Shown: one piece after another, positions 7,973 through 16,587 of the stretch
How the letters are laid out: the number at the start of each line of letters is the position of its first letter
How positions within the stretch are numbered: position 1 is the stretch's first letter
Source: CP2-2F sp034432555
GTDB taxonomy: Bacteria > Chloroflexota > Anaerolineae > Aggregatilineales > UBA2796
NCBI GenBank assembly: GCA_034432555.1
Contig: DAOUBW010000013.1
Span: 124,001-188,000, forward strand
Length of the DNA stretch: 64,000 bases
Direction of reading: 5' to 3'
The notes under the pieces: model-generated
Database searches by the model: none
What the model saw: only the letters and a program-made list of their open reading frames with translations
What the model was told of the DNA's origin: nothing
Position numbers and translations under genes: made by a program

Positions 7973-10567
7973 GTGGCAGATAAAATGGAACGCTTTACCC
8001 AACGCGCAAGACGAGTCTTTAGTCTGGCGCAAGAGGAAGCTGAACGCCTGCAACATAGCTATGTTGGCACAGAGCATCTTTTGCTCGGTTTGATGCGTGA
8101 AGATGGCGGTGTCGCAGGGCGTGTCCTGCGCGATCTCGGTGTCGAACCGCGCAAGGTCGAAGAATTGGTGGAGCGCATGACCCGTGCCGGTCAGCGCCCG
8201 CCCAACGCACGCTTAGACCTTTCGCCCGGTACGCGCCGCGTGCTTGAACTCGCTATTGAGGAAGCCCGCCGTATGGGGCATCACTACATTGGCACGGAAC
8301 ACCTGCTCTTGGGATTAGTGCGCCAAGAGGAAGGCATCGCCATTGAAGTGCTGAAGAAGCTGGGCATCAAGCCTGATGATATTCGTAAACAGACGCGCCG
8401 CGTGCTGCAAGAAAGCCCTGTGCAGCCCAATAAGCCGCAGCCGCCGCAGACACAGACTAGCAGTAGCAGCACGCCCACACCGCCGCCCGCACCGCGCCGC
8501 CAAAATGTGAAAACGCCTTTAGTGGATCAATTGGCAACCGATCTGACTGCGCTTGCCGAAGAAGGCAAACTCGATCCCGTCATTGGGCGCGAGGTAGAGA
8601 TTGAGCGCGTCATCCAGATTTTGAGCCGCCGCACCAAGAACAATCCGGCGCTGATCGGTGAGCCGGGCGTTGGCAAGACTGCGATTGTGGAAGGCTTGGC
8701 GCAACGCATCATCAACCGCGAAACGCCCGCGACGCTGCTGGATAAGCGCGTGTTGCAGCTAGATGTGGGTAGCCTTGTGGCTGGCACCATGTATCGCGGT
8801 CAGTTCGAGGAACGCCTGAAGCGCGTGATTGAAGAACTCAAATCCTCAGACAGCATCCTGTTCATAGACGAAGTGCATATGCTGGTCGGTGCAGGCTCTG
8901 CTGGCAGCAGCGTAGACGCCGCCAACATCCTGAAGCCCGCCCTTGCCCGTGGCGAATTGCAGTGCATTGGCGCCACGACCTTTGATGAATATCGTAAGCA
9001 TATCGAGAGCGATGCTGCCCTCGCGCGACGCTTTCAGCCGATCTTTGTGGATGAGCCGACCATCGAGGAAACCATCGAGATTTTGCAGGGCATCAAAGAG
9101 CCGTATGAGGCGCACCACAACCTTGAGATTATGCAAGAGGCAATCGAGGCAGCCGCGCACCTTTCGGCGCGTTATGTGCCAGACCGCTTCTTGCCCGATA
9201 AGGCGATTGACCTGATTGACGAAGGCGCCAGCCGCGTCCGCATGTACAAATCGCCTGAGGCGATCCGTGTGCGCCGCGCTGAGGCAGAACTTGCCCAAAT
9301 CAATGAAGAACTTGAGGAAAGCGGCGAACTGTTGGATGAGGATCAGCGCGTAGAGATGCGCGTCCGTGCCGCTGAACTCTCGACCCAACTCACTGCCCTC
9401 AAGTCGGGCTGGAATCCTGAGACCAACAAGCCGCGCCTGACCGCTGAAGATGTGGCGGAAGTCGTCTCGATGTGGACGGGTATTCCCGTCACCAGCATCA
9501 GCGGTGATGAATCTGAGCGCCTGCTGCACATGGAAGACTTCTTGCACAAGCGCATTGTCGGTCAGCACGAGGCAATCGAGGCGATTGCAAAGGCAGTCCG
9601 CCGTGCGCGTGCCGGCTTGAAAGACCCACGCCGTCCGATTGGTTCATTCATCTTCCTCGGCCCGACTGGCGTTGGCAAGACTGAACTGACCAAAGCGCTT
9701 GCCGAGTTTATGTTTGGCAGCGAGGACGCGCTCATCCAACTGGACATGAGCGAATTTATGGAGCGTCATACCGTCGCACGTTTGGTTGGTGCGCCGCCCG
9801 GCTACGTGGGCTACGAAGATGCCGGTCAGCTCACCGAAGCGCTGCGCCGCCGCCCGTACTCAATCGTCGTCTTTGACGAAATTGAGAAGGCACACCCTGA
9901 GGCATTCAATATGCTGCTCCAGATCATGGAGGAAGGGCGCCTTTCGGACGCACGCGGACGCAAAGTGGATTTCCGCAACGCGATCATCGTCATGACCAGC
10001 AACGTTGGCGCAGATGTGATCAAGCGCGGCAATACGCTCGGCTTTGACCTGCCGCGTGACGAAAGCGTTGAGCAAGCGCGTGACTACGACGAAATGCGTA
10101 AGAAGGTGATGGATCAACTCCGCCGCGCCTTCCGCCCTGAGTTCCTGAACCGTGTCAGCGGCACCATTGTGTTTCGCTCGCTCACCCGTGATGAGCTGAT
10201 GGAGATTGTTGATCTGGAGATCAACAAAGTGCGCGAACGCCTTGCCGAACACGCCCTGACGCTCGAAGTGACCGATGCCGCCAAAGGTTTGCTTGGTGAG
10301 AAAGGCTATGATCCAGAATATGGTGCGCGCCCACTGCGCCGTGTGATCACCAACATGGTTGAGGATCGCCTCTCCGATGGCATTCTGGCTGGCACTTTCA
10401 AGATTGCCAGCACCGTGCTGGTGGACGCCGCCGATGGTGAACTGATCATGCAGATGATCGAGAGCCAAAACGGCAGCGCGCATGATCACGTGCTGGCGGA
10501 CTATCCACCAAGCGCGCTGATCGAAGGGGCTGTGGATATTGCCTCGTCTTCACCTGAAGTGAACTAG
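7973..10567 (+). CDS. clpC: ATP-dependent Clp protease ATP-binding subunit ClpC
   Basis: This 864-residue Hsp100 unfoldase feeds substrates to ClpP. The N-domain (1-145) has two Clp_N repeats, each with HxYVGTEHLLLGL or HHYIGTEHLLLGL. A Thr/Ser/Pro linker follows at about 150-180. The first AAA+ ring has Walker A GEPGVGKT (near residue 229) and Walker B ILFIDEVHML. A coiled-coil middle segment (RRAEAELAQINEELEE) lies at about 410-480. The second ring has GPTGVGKT (near 563) and VVFDEIEKAHPEA. GNTLGFDL matches the ClpP-binding loop of ClpC/ClpA proteins. The short, coiled middle domain separates it from ClpB. Start is GTG at 7973 with GGAGG 9 nt upstream. It is monocistronic, closed by the terminator at 10592. 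clpP is not in the window. Confidence 0.96.
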   Translation: MADKMERFTQRARRVFSLAQEEAERLQHSYVGTEHLLLGLMREDGGVAGRVLRDLGVEPRKVEELVERMTRAGQRPPNARLDLSPGTRRVLELAIEEARRMGHHYIGTEHLLLGLVRQEEGIAIEVLKKLGIKPDDIRKQTRRVLQESPVQPNKPQPPQTQTSSSSTPTPPPAPRRQNVKTPLVDQLATDLTALAEEGKLDPVIGREVEIERVIQILSRRTKNNPALIGEPGVGKTAIVEGLAQRIINRETPATLLDKRVLQLDVGSLVAGTMYRGQFEERLKRVIEELKSSDSILFIDEVHMLVGAGSAGSSVDAANILKPALARGELQCIGATTFDEYRKHIESDAALARRFQPIFVDEPTIEETIEILQGIKEPYEAHHNLEIMQEAIEAAAHLSARYVPDRFLPDKAIDLIDEGASRVRMYKSPEAIRVRRAEAELAQINEELEESGELLDEDQRVEMRVRAAELSTQLTALKSGWNPETNKPRLTAEDVAEVVSMWTGIPVTSISGDESERLLHMEDFLHKRIVGQHEAIEAIAKAVRRARAGLKDPRRPIGSFIFLGPTGVGKTELTKALAEFMFGSEDALIQLDMSEFMERHTVARLVGAPPGYVGYEDAGQLTEALRRRPYSIVVFDEIEKAHPEAFNMLLQIMEEGRLSDARGRKVDFRNAIIVMTSNVGADVIKRGNTLGFDLPRDESVEQARDYDEMRKKVMDQLRRAFRPEFLNRVSGTIVFRSLTRDELMEIVDLEINKVRERLAEHALTLEVTDAAKGLLGEKGYDPEYGARPLRRVITNMVEDRLSDGILAGTFKIASTVLVDAADGELIMQMIESQNGSAHDHVLADYPPSALIEGAVDIASSSPEVN

Positions 10568-10591
10568 CTTCACGAACATAACTAAATCAAG

Positions 10592-10623
10592 CAGAGCGGC
10601 GCCAACCGCTCTGTTTGCGTTTT
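10592..10623 (+). terminator. Intrinsic terminator after clpC
   Basis: CAGAGCGG (10592-10599) pairs with CCGCTCTG (10606-10613) around a 6-nt loop, followed by TTTGCGTTTT. It lies 25 nt after the clpC stop. Confidence 0.8.
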
Positions 10624-10631
10624 GCCCATGT

Positions 10632-10659
10632 TTGAAACAGCTTGTAGGTGTGCTATGAT
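10632..10659 (+). promoter_or_regulatory. Sigma-70-type promoter of the CDGSH gene
   Basis: TTGAAA (10632-10637) and TATGAT (10654-10659) are separated by 16 bp. They sit between the clpC terminator and the next start codon, where a new promoter is expected. Confidence 0.6.
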
Positions 10660-10701
10660 CGGTCGACAGTCCGAATAATCTAGCGTAAGGTGATCGAAGC
10701 G

Positions 10702-11364
10702 ATGACAGATAAATATCGCGGCAAGGGCATGGATCGGCGCTACAGCGGCGAGGCGGTAGACATCACCTATAACCTAAAGCGCTGCATTCATGCAGCGGAA
10801 TGTGTTCAGCGGCTCTCGGAAGTGTTCAACACACAGCGCCGCCCATGGATCACAGCAGACGGCGCCAGCGCTGATCAGATTGCGGCAACGGTTGAACATT
10901 GTCCGTCCGGCGCGCTGCATTATGAACGCAAGGACGGCGGCGGCGGTGAACGCACACCCAGCACCAATCGCATTCTCATTTGGCAGAACGGACCGCTGCA
11001 ATTCAGCGGCGATCTGCGGATTGAGGGCGCAGCCGTAGACGTGCAGGACGAAACACGCGCCACGCTGTGCCGTTGCGGTGCTTCCCACAACAAGCCTTTT
11101 TGCGATAACAGCCACAAAGATATTGCCTTTGATGGTACTTTAGGTGCATCCTTACAGGCAGTGCCAAATGAAGAAGGCGGCACCCTGCGGATAACGGTCA
11201 ACCCGAATGGATCGCTGCAGATTGAAGGCGCCTTCACGCTCTATGATGAGCAAGGCAACGCCCTGTTCAGCGGCGCGGAAACATGGCTGTGCCGCTGTGG
11301 TGGCTCTCAGGATAAGCCGTTTTGTGATGGCAGCCATCGGGCAAATGGCTTCAAGGCAGATTAG
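10702..11364 (+). CDS. Three-cluster Fe-S protein: 4Fe-4S mono-cluster domain plus two CDGSH domains
   Basis: The protein has about 220 residues. Residues about 15-75 match the divergent mono-cluster ferredoxin domain: ITYNLKRCIHAAECV with a later VEHCPSGAL gives the conserved cysteines. Two CDGSH iron-sulfur modules follow, each with the C-x-C-x2-S/Q-x3-P-x-C-D-G/N-S-H signature: CRCGASHNKPFCDNSH and CRCGGSQDKPFCDGSH. Each should bind one 2Fe-2S cluster through three Cys and one His. The protein is therefore predicted to carry three clusters, for electron transfer or cluster donation in the cytoplasm. ATG at 10702 was chosen because of AAGGTG 11 nt upstream; a GTG at 10690 would add MIEA. 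The small GNAT gene starts 9 nt after the stop and is probably co-transcribed. Confidence 0.9.
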   Translation: MTDKYRGKGMDRRYSGEAVDITYNLKRCIHAAECVQRLSEVFNTQRRPWITADGASADQIAATVEHCPSGALHYERKDGGGGERTPSTNRILIWQNGPLQFSGDLRIEGAAVDVQDETRATLCRCGASHNKPFCDNSHKDIAFDGTLGASLQAVPNEEGGTLRITVNPNGSLQIEGAFTLYDEQGNALFSGAETWLCRCGGSQDKPFCDGSHRANGFKAD

Positions 11365-11373
11365 GGAATCACC

Positions 11374-11682
11374 ATGAGCGATGCTTCAACCTTTTCTGAA
11401 GTCGTGCATAATCCAGAACAGAAACGCTTTGAGCTGCGCCTTGGCGAGCATTTGGCGCTGGTCGAATATATTCCAGCGGGAACAAACATTGTCTTTACGC
11501 ATACCGAAGTGCCACCAAGCCTGGAAGGGCAGGGCGTTGGCAGCCGCTTGGCAAAGCACGTCCTCGATTATGCGGTAGAAAATGGTTTGAAAGTTCAGCC
11601 GCTTTGCCCATTCATGGCGGCGTACATCCGCCGCCATCCTGAATATCAAGCGCACGTTTTTGGCGCACGCAAACAGGAATAA
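11374..11682 (+). CDS. Small GNAT-like acetyltransferase (YjdJ/PF14542 type)
   Basis: This 102-residue protein has the minimal GNAT core: a first strand pair (FELRLGEHLALVEYI), then FTHTEVPPSLEGQGVGSRLAKHVLDYA, which carries the acetyl-CoA loop Q-G-V-G-S, and finally VQPLCPFMAAYIRRHPEY. This last stretch is diagnostic of the small YjdJ/GTLF3B-like branch. Substrate unknown. It starts 9 nt after the CDGSH gene with AGGGAA as ribosome site, so the pair likely forms an operon. Confidence 0.85.
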   Translation: MSDASTFSEVVHNPEQKRFELRLGEHLALVEYIPAGTNIVFTHTEVPPSLEGQGVGSRLAKHVLDYAVENGLKVQPLCPFMAAYIRRHPEYQAHVFGARKQE

Positions 11683-11849
11683 GCGGGCAGCAGATGGTCT
11701 TGTGCATCTTCACAATTCGCCACGCCATCTTAGCCCTTCCTCGACAACTGCGCCGCAAATGTGGTAGCCTTTAGATTGCTTTGTAGCACATCACATTCTC
11801 TTTCTAGCACCCACAGGGTTTGTTTATCGGCTTGGAAGGAGTCACTTCG

Positions 11850-12737
11850 ATGTTTAAGACATTTCGGCGCAGTTGGGAATTGACCAAAGTTTCGTGGAAT
11901 GTCCTGCAAAAGGATAGGGAGCTGCTGTCGTTTCCACTCATGTCCATGATCGGCGTGTTGGTCATTTCGCTTGTGTTCGCACTGCCGCTGATGGGATCAG
12001 GGTTTTTGCAGTCCATGGCAGGGGATGGCGATTCTGGTTTCGTCTCCTACGTCATCGGCATCGTAATCCTGTTTTTCTATTACCTCGCCATTTCGATTGT
12101 CGTCACCTATAGCAATGCTGCGCTTACCGGTGCAGTATTCATGCGCTTTGACGGCAAAGACCCAAAGCTGAGCGATGGTTTTGCCATTGCCAACAGCCAC
12201 TTGGCTGCCATCGTGACCTTTGCCGCCATGAACGCCACCGTTGGCGTGATCAGTACTTTAATCCGCAATGCTGGGCGGGATAGCAACAATTGGGTTGGGC
12301 GCATTATCGCGGGCATCCTTGCCAGCATCATTGACGCGGCGTGGGCAGTGGTCACCTTCCTTGTCGTGCCTGTGATGGTGCGCGAAGGCAAGGGCGCGCT
12401 GGAGTCCGTGAAGCGCAGCGGGCAGTTACTGCGGGATACATGGGGCAGCCAAATTGTGGGCAGCGGCGGCATTGGGCTTGTCTTTGGCTTGATTGCACTC
12501 CTCGCCTTTTTGGTGATTGGGCTGCCGTTGTTTCTGTTGGCTTCCGCCACAGGCTCGAGCTTCTTGCTCTTTGTTGCCGCGCTGGTAATCATCGTCCTCG
12601 TGGCAGGCATTAGCCTTGTGGGCAGCGCGTTGAACAGCATCTACCGTGTGGCGCTCTACCACTACGCGCACGATCAGAAGGTTGAGTTCTTTGAAGAAGA
12701 GGTGCTGCGGAGCGCCTTTACGCCCTCTGCCGCCTGA
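11850..12737 (+). CDS. Polytopic membrane protein, DUF6159-like
   Basis: This 295-residue integral membrane protein begins MFKTFRRSWELTKVSWNVLQKDRELLSFP, a conserved cytoplasmic lead of the DUF6159 family. About six hydrophobic segments follow (for example MIGVLVISLVFALPLMGS and GLVFGLIALLAFLVIGLPLF). A soluble stretch, VREGKGALESVKRSGQLLRDTWG, lies between them, as in glycerophosphoryl-diester-like membrane families. The ATG at 11850 follows GGAAGGA at 11834-11840; an in-frame ATG at 11820 has no such site. Function unknown. No partner gene is evident. Confidence 0.75.
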   Translation: MFKTFRRSWELTKVSWNVLQKDRELLSFPLMSMIGVLVISLVFALPLMGSGFLQSMAGDGDSGFVSYVIGIVILFFYYLAISIVVTYSNAALTGAVFMRFDGKDPKLSDGFAIANSHLAAIVTFAAMNATVGVISTLIRNAGRDSNNWVGRIIAGILASIIDAAWAVVTFLVVPVMVREGKGALESVKRSGQLLRDTWGSQIVGSGGIGLVFGLIALLAFLVIGLPLFLLASATGSSFLLFVAALVIIVLVAGISLVGSALNSIYRVALYHYAHDQKVEFFEEEVLRSAFTPSAA

Positions 12738-12762
12738 ACAAACACCCTCAGCTTTATTTTGT

Positions 12763-12795
12763 CGGGGCAGCATCGTAAGGGAAGGGCTGCCCTCG
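12763..12795 (+). terminator. Hairpin after the DUF6159-like gene
   Basis: GGGCAGC (12765-12771) pairs with GCTGCCC (12786-12792), with extra C/G pairs outside. It sits 27 nt after the stop. There is no clear T-run, so termination is only likely. Confidence 0.4.
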
Positions 12796-12937
12796 ATTTG
12801 CTTAAAGTGCCTTTTAACGGTGAAAAGTTTGAATATGGCGGGCATCAGGGCAGTTTCTTACAGTTTCGGCATATTTGTGTGTACAATCTACAGCAATTAT
12901 GTGATTCTGCTCAGGCGACACGAAGGGAAGGGTCAGT

Positions 12938-14056
12938 GTGAAGACGCCTCCGCGCAAATGCCCGCGCTGCAACTATGAAAATGTGCCGCAGGCGATCTAT
13001 TGTTTCCGCTGCAACCGCCACCTGAACGATGCGCCTGTGGTGAATGGCTTAGATGGCACTGGTAGCCTGATCGAAGGTGCGCTTCGCTTTATTCGCCAAC
13101 GCGATCACAGCTTATTTGAGCCGGGACGGATCGAACGCTTGCGAAAGGCAAGGTCAAAAGTGCTACCCGAAAATCTAAACGGCGAACCGCTCACCTGTTT
13201 AAGCTGTGGCACTTATAACCTACCAACTGCCACACACTGCACGCATTGTAATGCACCTCTACTGATCCCTGATGAAGATTTTGGCACACTGCTGCGCATA
13301 AGTGCGCGCACTCATGTTGGCAAGGTGCGAAGCAACAATGAAGATAGCCTTGCCTTGTGGTCGGTGGATGGTTTGGCGCTGGCACTGGTTGCCGATGGCA
13401 TGGGTGGCGCCGCGGCGGGCGAAGAAGCCAGCCGCCTCGTCGTGGAGGCTGTGCAAGCCAGCTTTGCCGGCACCGAGCGCGGCAGTGATACGCTGGTGGC
13501 ACTGAGCGAAGATGAGCTGAGCAAGCGCCTGCACACCGCTATTGATCAGGCGAACCGCACTGTTGTCGATCGCGCCAAGCGCGATGCTTCGCGGCGTGGG
13601 ATGGGAACAACGGCCACCTTGGCACTGGTGCGGAACAACCGCGTTTTTGTGGCGCACGTTGGCGATAGCCGCCTCTATCTCGTTGATTCGCACGACCGCA
13701 CCATTAGCCAAATCACCAATGACCACAGCTTTGTGCAAGCCTTAGTTGCTTCTGGGCATCTCACCACCGATCAGGCGCGCTATCACCCGATGGGGCATGT
13801 GCTGTACCGTGCGCTTGGGCAGTCGGCTGATCTAGAGATTGATCTGTATCGGCACACTTTGCGCGGCGGTGATCGGATTGTGATCTGCTCCGATGGCTTG
13901 ACGCGTCACCTCGAAGATCATGAGATTGCTGAGATTGTGCTGCAAACTGAAAATCCGACTGAGGCAACGCTCGATTTGGTAGAGCTAACCAACGAACGCG
14001 GCGGCGAAGATAACGTCAGTGTGGTGGTGCTTCAAGTGGATTCGGTGGGTGCGTAG
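12938..14056 (+). CDS. PP2C-family Ser/Thr phosphatase with two N-terminal zinc ribbons
   Basis: The protein has 372 residues. Two treble-clef-like zinc ribbons precede the catalytic domain: CPRCNYENVPQAIYCFRC at about 8-25 and CLSCGTYNLPTATHCTHC at about 87-104. Residues about 125-370 form a bacterial PP2C/Stp domain with THVGKVRSNNEDS, VADGMGGAAAGEEAS, GTTATLALV, AHVGDSRLYL, ICSDGLTRHLEDHEI and GGEDNVSVVVL. The metal-binding aspartates in ADGMGG, CSDGL and EDN are present. It should dephosphorylate Ser/Thr proteins, usually opposing a PASTA-type or other Hanks kinase, but no such kinase is in the window. Start is GTG after GGGAAGGG. A TACAAT box at 12882-12887 is a likely -10. Confidence 0.93.
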   Translation: MKTPPRKCPRCNYENVPQAIYCFRCNRHLNDAPVVNGLDGTGSLIEGALRFIRQRDHSLFEPGRIERLRKARSKVLPENLNGEPLTCLSCGTYNLPTATHCTHCNAPLLIPDEDFGTLLRISARTHVGKVRSNNEDSLALWSVDGLALALVADGMGGAAAGEEASRLVVEAVQASFAGTERGSDTLVALSEDELSKRLHTAIDQANRTVVDRAKRDASRRGMGTTATLALVRNNRVFVAHVGDSRLYLVDSHDRTISQITNDHSFVQALVASGHLTTDQARYHPMGHVLYRALGQSADLEIDLYRHTLRGGDRIVICSDGLTRHLEDHEIAEIVLQTENPTEATLDLVELTNERGGEDNVSVVVLQVDSVGA

Positions 14057-14237
14057 GGCAAGCGTAGGCTTCAACTCATAGCGCATTAATGTGTGCTTAA
14101 GCTATGGCTCAGCCATGTGGTGCATACTGTAATCAACTTGCCGTGCCGTGTTGAGCATGAGATGGAATGCATGTGCAAGCCGCCCAATTGCCCATGCGGA
14201 GGTGCGCGTCGCCGCGTTGGTTAAAAGGGTCAATTCC

Positions 14238-14290
14238 AACTGCCAGCAGGTGATTACCCCCTTCACTCTGCTGGCAGTTTGATATTTTCA
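14238..14290 (+). terminator. Strong intrinsic terminator-like hairpin
   Basis: AACTGCCAGCAG (14238-14249) is perfectly complementary to CTGCTGGCAGTT (14268-14279). The stem can extend by GTGA/TCAC with one bulged T, leaving the 9-nt loop TTACCCCCT. TGATATTTTC follows. It is the strongest hairpin in the window and most likely ends the PP2C transcript. Confidence 0.75.
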
Positions 14291-14304
14291 AGATACCTCA
14301 GCGC

Positions 14305-14335
14305 TTGCCATCAGTGCCTGTTTTTGTAGTACAAT
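14305..14335 (+). promoter_or_regulatory. Promoter of the 140-residue membrane protein gene
   Basis: TTGCCA (14305-14310) and TACAAT (14330-14335) are separated by 19 bp, directly after the terminator. TAAGGAG at 14360-14366 is the ribosome site, 12-13 nt before the ATG. Confidence 0.55.
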
Positions 14336-14378
14336 ACGGGTAGTTCTATCTTAATTCCGTAAGGAGTCCTAACCGACA

Positions 14379-14801
14379 ATGGGCAACCTGACTCTTGAGC
14401 AGTTTATCAACAACCTTAATCCGATTTCCAATGATCCATTCACATTAATCTGGGGCATTTCGCTCTACTCGGTCTTTTTCCTGTGCTTGATCATGCTCTT
14501 TGTGCAACGCCGACCACAAATGCCCGTCCAGCTTTTCTTGGTCGGTGCGATGATGTTGGCGCTCATTGATAAGGTGGCAACTGGCAACCTGCCCGGCGCT
14601 ATCTTCCGCAACAATGAATTGATCACGCTCTTTCTGCGCGTGGGCGTATTCTCGCTGCCACTGCTGGCAGTTGCCGTCACCAAGACTGAAAAATCGCGCA
14701 TCTGGGGCATTTTGGCGGTTGGCATCGGCATGGTTTACGTGCTGCTGCGCGGCGTGCTGGAGATGGGCTGGCTTGGCTCTGTGGCAACGCCCGGACGCTG
14801 A
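14379..14801 (+). CDS. Small polytopic membrane protein of unknown function
   Basis: This 140-residue protein has about four hydrophobic segments: FTLIWGISLYSVFFLCLIML, VQLFLVGAMMLALIDK, LFLRVGVFSLPLLAVAV and IWGILAVGIGMVYVLLRGV. I do not recognise the family. It has its own promoter and a good ribosome site. The LCP gene follows after 94 nt with its own TACAAT box at 14853-14858, so they may be separately transcribed. The reading frame is credible because of coding-like composition and clean membrane topology. Confidence 0.7.
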   Translation: MGNLTLEQFINNLNPISNDPFTLIWGISLYSVFFLCLIMLFVQRRPQMPVQLFLVGAMMLALIDKVATGNLPGAIFRNNELITLFLRVGVFSLPLLAVAVTKTEKSRIWGILAVGIGMVYVLLRGVLEMGWLGSVATPGR

Positions 14802-14895
14802 GTGTTTAGCAAGCGTCTGCTAAGCGCATAGGTCAAAATCGTCCTTTACCTATACAATAGTGGTGAGTTTTAGCCGTGAATGGTTGTGATCTAGG

Positions 14896-16236
14896 ATGAA
14901 CACTCACCACTTGCCCAACAACGAAGACACTGATCAACTGCAATACGAGCAGTACGTGCCAAAACGCCCTGTGCGCGCTTCACCGAAGCCGATTTCCGAG
15001 TGGAAGCCGTCGGTAAAGCGCGCTACGCTGCCCACCGAAGTTGCCGCTACCGATGCCGCGTTGACGCGCCCCACACTGCCCGCCACACAGCCAATACGCC
15101 CATTGCACCCTGAGACGGCAACGGATTCAGCACCCATTCCGCCACCACTGCCGCAGATGTTGTATGCGCTTCCCGCCTACCCACCACGCCGAAAGTCCGT
15201 GTTGTTGCCGTTTGTCGGCATTCTGACGAGCCTTGCCGCCGCGTTGATTTTTGCCCTCTTTGTTGGTTGGCAGCTTTTCAGCAGCGCCTTAAACGACGAT
15301 TCGCGGGTGGTAGCGGCACAGCTTGCCACACCGACCCTGACCATTGCGACCTTTCCACCAGCAACCACACCGCCCGAACTCCTTATTCCGGCATGGAACG
15401 GCACGGAACGCTTTAATGTGCTGCTGCTCGGCTTGGACAAACGTCCCAACGACCGCGGCACAGCCTTCCGCACCGATTCGATGATTCTAATCAGCCTCGA
15501 TCCTGCCACACGCAGCATTGGCGTGCTGAGCATCCCACGTGATCTATATGTCGAAATCCCGCGCGATACAGTCGTTGGGCAAAGCTACGGCTTCCAGCGC
15601 ATCAACACCGCCTATTTTCTGGGCGAGCGCGTCCAAGAAGGCTATGGCGCACTGCTGGCAATGCAGGCTGTGCAATACAATCTGGGCGTGCGCGTGCATG
15701 ACTATGTCGTCTTTGATTTTCAGGCGGTCATCAACATCATTGATGCCCTTGGCGGCGTTGAGATTGATGTGGCACGCGAAATCATAGACCGCGAATATCC
15801 GGATATGTATACCAATGGCTATGATCCGCTTTACATTGCCGCTGGCAGGCAGTGGATGAATGGCGATCTTGCGCTGAAATATGCGCGTTCGCGGCACGGC
15901 AGCAGCGATTTTGATCGTGCGCGCCGCCAACAGCAGGTCATCAACGCCGTGCGCGAGCGTATTGTGCGCTTTGAGATGCTGCCGGAGCTGATTGTGCGTG
16001 CGCCGAACTTATGGTCAGGTTTGAGTGGGCATGTTCGCAGCGGCTTGGCGCCAGAGCAGTGGATTCAGCTCGCTTTGTATGCCAAAGATATTCCTAGCGA
16101 GAACATTCGCTTTGGCGTGATTGATGGGCGCTATGTGCAAGCGATGATGTGGAACGGCATGTCGGTGCTTTCGCCAAACCGCGCCGCGATTGGCAGTTTG
16201 CTGCTGGAAGTCTTCGGCGCGAACTATAACCAATAA
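14896..16236 (+). CDS. LytR-CpsA-Psr (LCP) family envelope protein
   Basis: This 446-residue type II membrane protein has residues 1-95 cytoplasmic and Pro-rich, a single membrane span at about 97-120 (LLPFVGILTSLAAALIFALF), a Thr/Pro linker, and then the LCP domain. The domain starts FNVLLLGLDKRPNDRGTAFR and contains RTDSMILISLD, LSIPRDLYVEIP and KYARSRHGSSDFDRARRQQ, holding the Arg and Asp residues that bind the pyrophosphate of the polyprenyl-linked donor. LCP proteins transfer glycopolymers from undecaprenyl carriers to peptidoglycan or other surface acceptors. Its presence fits a monoderm or atypical envelope. Start at 14896 has AGG immediately upstream, a poor spacing, so the exact start is less certain. 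It is apparently monocistronic. Confidence 0.92.
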   Translation: MNTHHLPNNEDTDQLQYEQYVPKRPVRASPKPISEWKPSVKRATLPTEVAATDAALTRPTLPATQPIRPLHPETATDSAPIPPPLPQMLYALPAYPPRRKSVLLPFVGILTSLAAALIFALFVGWQLFSSALNDDSRVVAAQLATPTLTIATFPPATTPPELLIPAWNGTERFNVLLLGLDKRPNDRGTAFRTDSMILISLDPATRSIGVLSIPRDLYVEIPRDTVVGQSYGFQRINTAYFLGERVQEGYGALLAMQAVQYNLGVRVHDYVVFDFQAVINIIDALGGVEIDVAREIIDREYPDMYTNGYDPLYIAAGRQWMNGDLALKYARSRHGSSDFDRARRQQQVINAVRERIVRFEMLPELIVRAPNLWSGLSGHVRSGLAPEQWIQLALYAKDIPSENIRFGVIDGRYVQAMMWNGMSVLSPNRAAIGSLLLEVFGANYNQ

Positions 16237-16445
16237 AGATAGGGTATTCTCCAATGCTTGAAAAACGCCCGCCACGCAACAAAACCTTGACTCTTGCACC
16301 ATGAGACACCTGATAACTCAAAAGGACTTGTGATATTTTTAACAGATTGCTCCTTAAAAATTGCCTCGAAAAACGCTCTGGAAAGCGGCTAGTTTTTTTG
16401 CATAGGTTAATAGACTGACCTGTAGCTGCACGAGGTGTGTAAGAG

Positions 16446-16554
16446 GTTGCAATGACTTCGACCCGCAGAGGGTACTGAAATGAAAACACAGATCACCCTA
16501 CCCAAAAACCAGAGAAGATTGCAATCCACTTCGACCCGTAGAGGGTGCTGAAAC
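16446..16554 (+). CRISPR. Orphan two-repeat CRISPR-like element
   Basis: Two related units of 36 and 37 nt lie at 16446-16481 and 16518-16554, separated by a 36-nt unique spacer. Both share TTGCAAT near the start, then ACTTCGACCCG, AGAGGGT and CTGAAA near the end. They differ at about four positions and one indel. Length, spacing and the terminal GAAA(C/T) are like type I/III CRISPR repeats, where that end forms the crRNA 5' handle. No third repeat, leader or cas gene is visible. The simplest reading is a decayed or minimal array, and repeat direction follows the GAAAC end. A coincidental dispersed repeat cannot be excluded. Confidence 0.6.
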
Positions 16555-16587
16555 CGTATACAGGGTTATGAGGACGGTGTATTCTGA

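Larger units (their letters stand above)
14057..14378 (+). other. 322-bp intergenic region with hairpins
   Basis: No credible ORF is present. A small perfect palindrome, ATGGCT-C-AGCCAT, lies at 14104-14116. The dominant feature is the hairpin at 14238-14279, listed separately, followed by the promoter of the next gene. The space between the PP2C stop and the hairpin (about 180 nt) could hold a small RNA ending at that hairpin, but no promoter for one is obvious. Confidence 0.4.

Noticed and set aside
16094..16489. Minus-strand open frame across LCP 3' end and the gap
   Set aside because: It is antisense to a supported gene and runs into the CRISPR-like repeat; composition is not protein-like.
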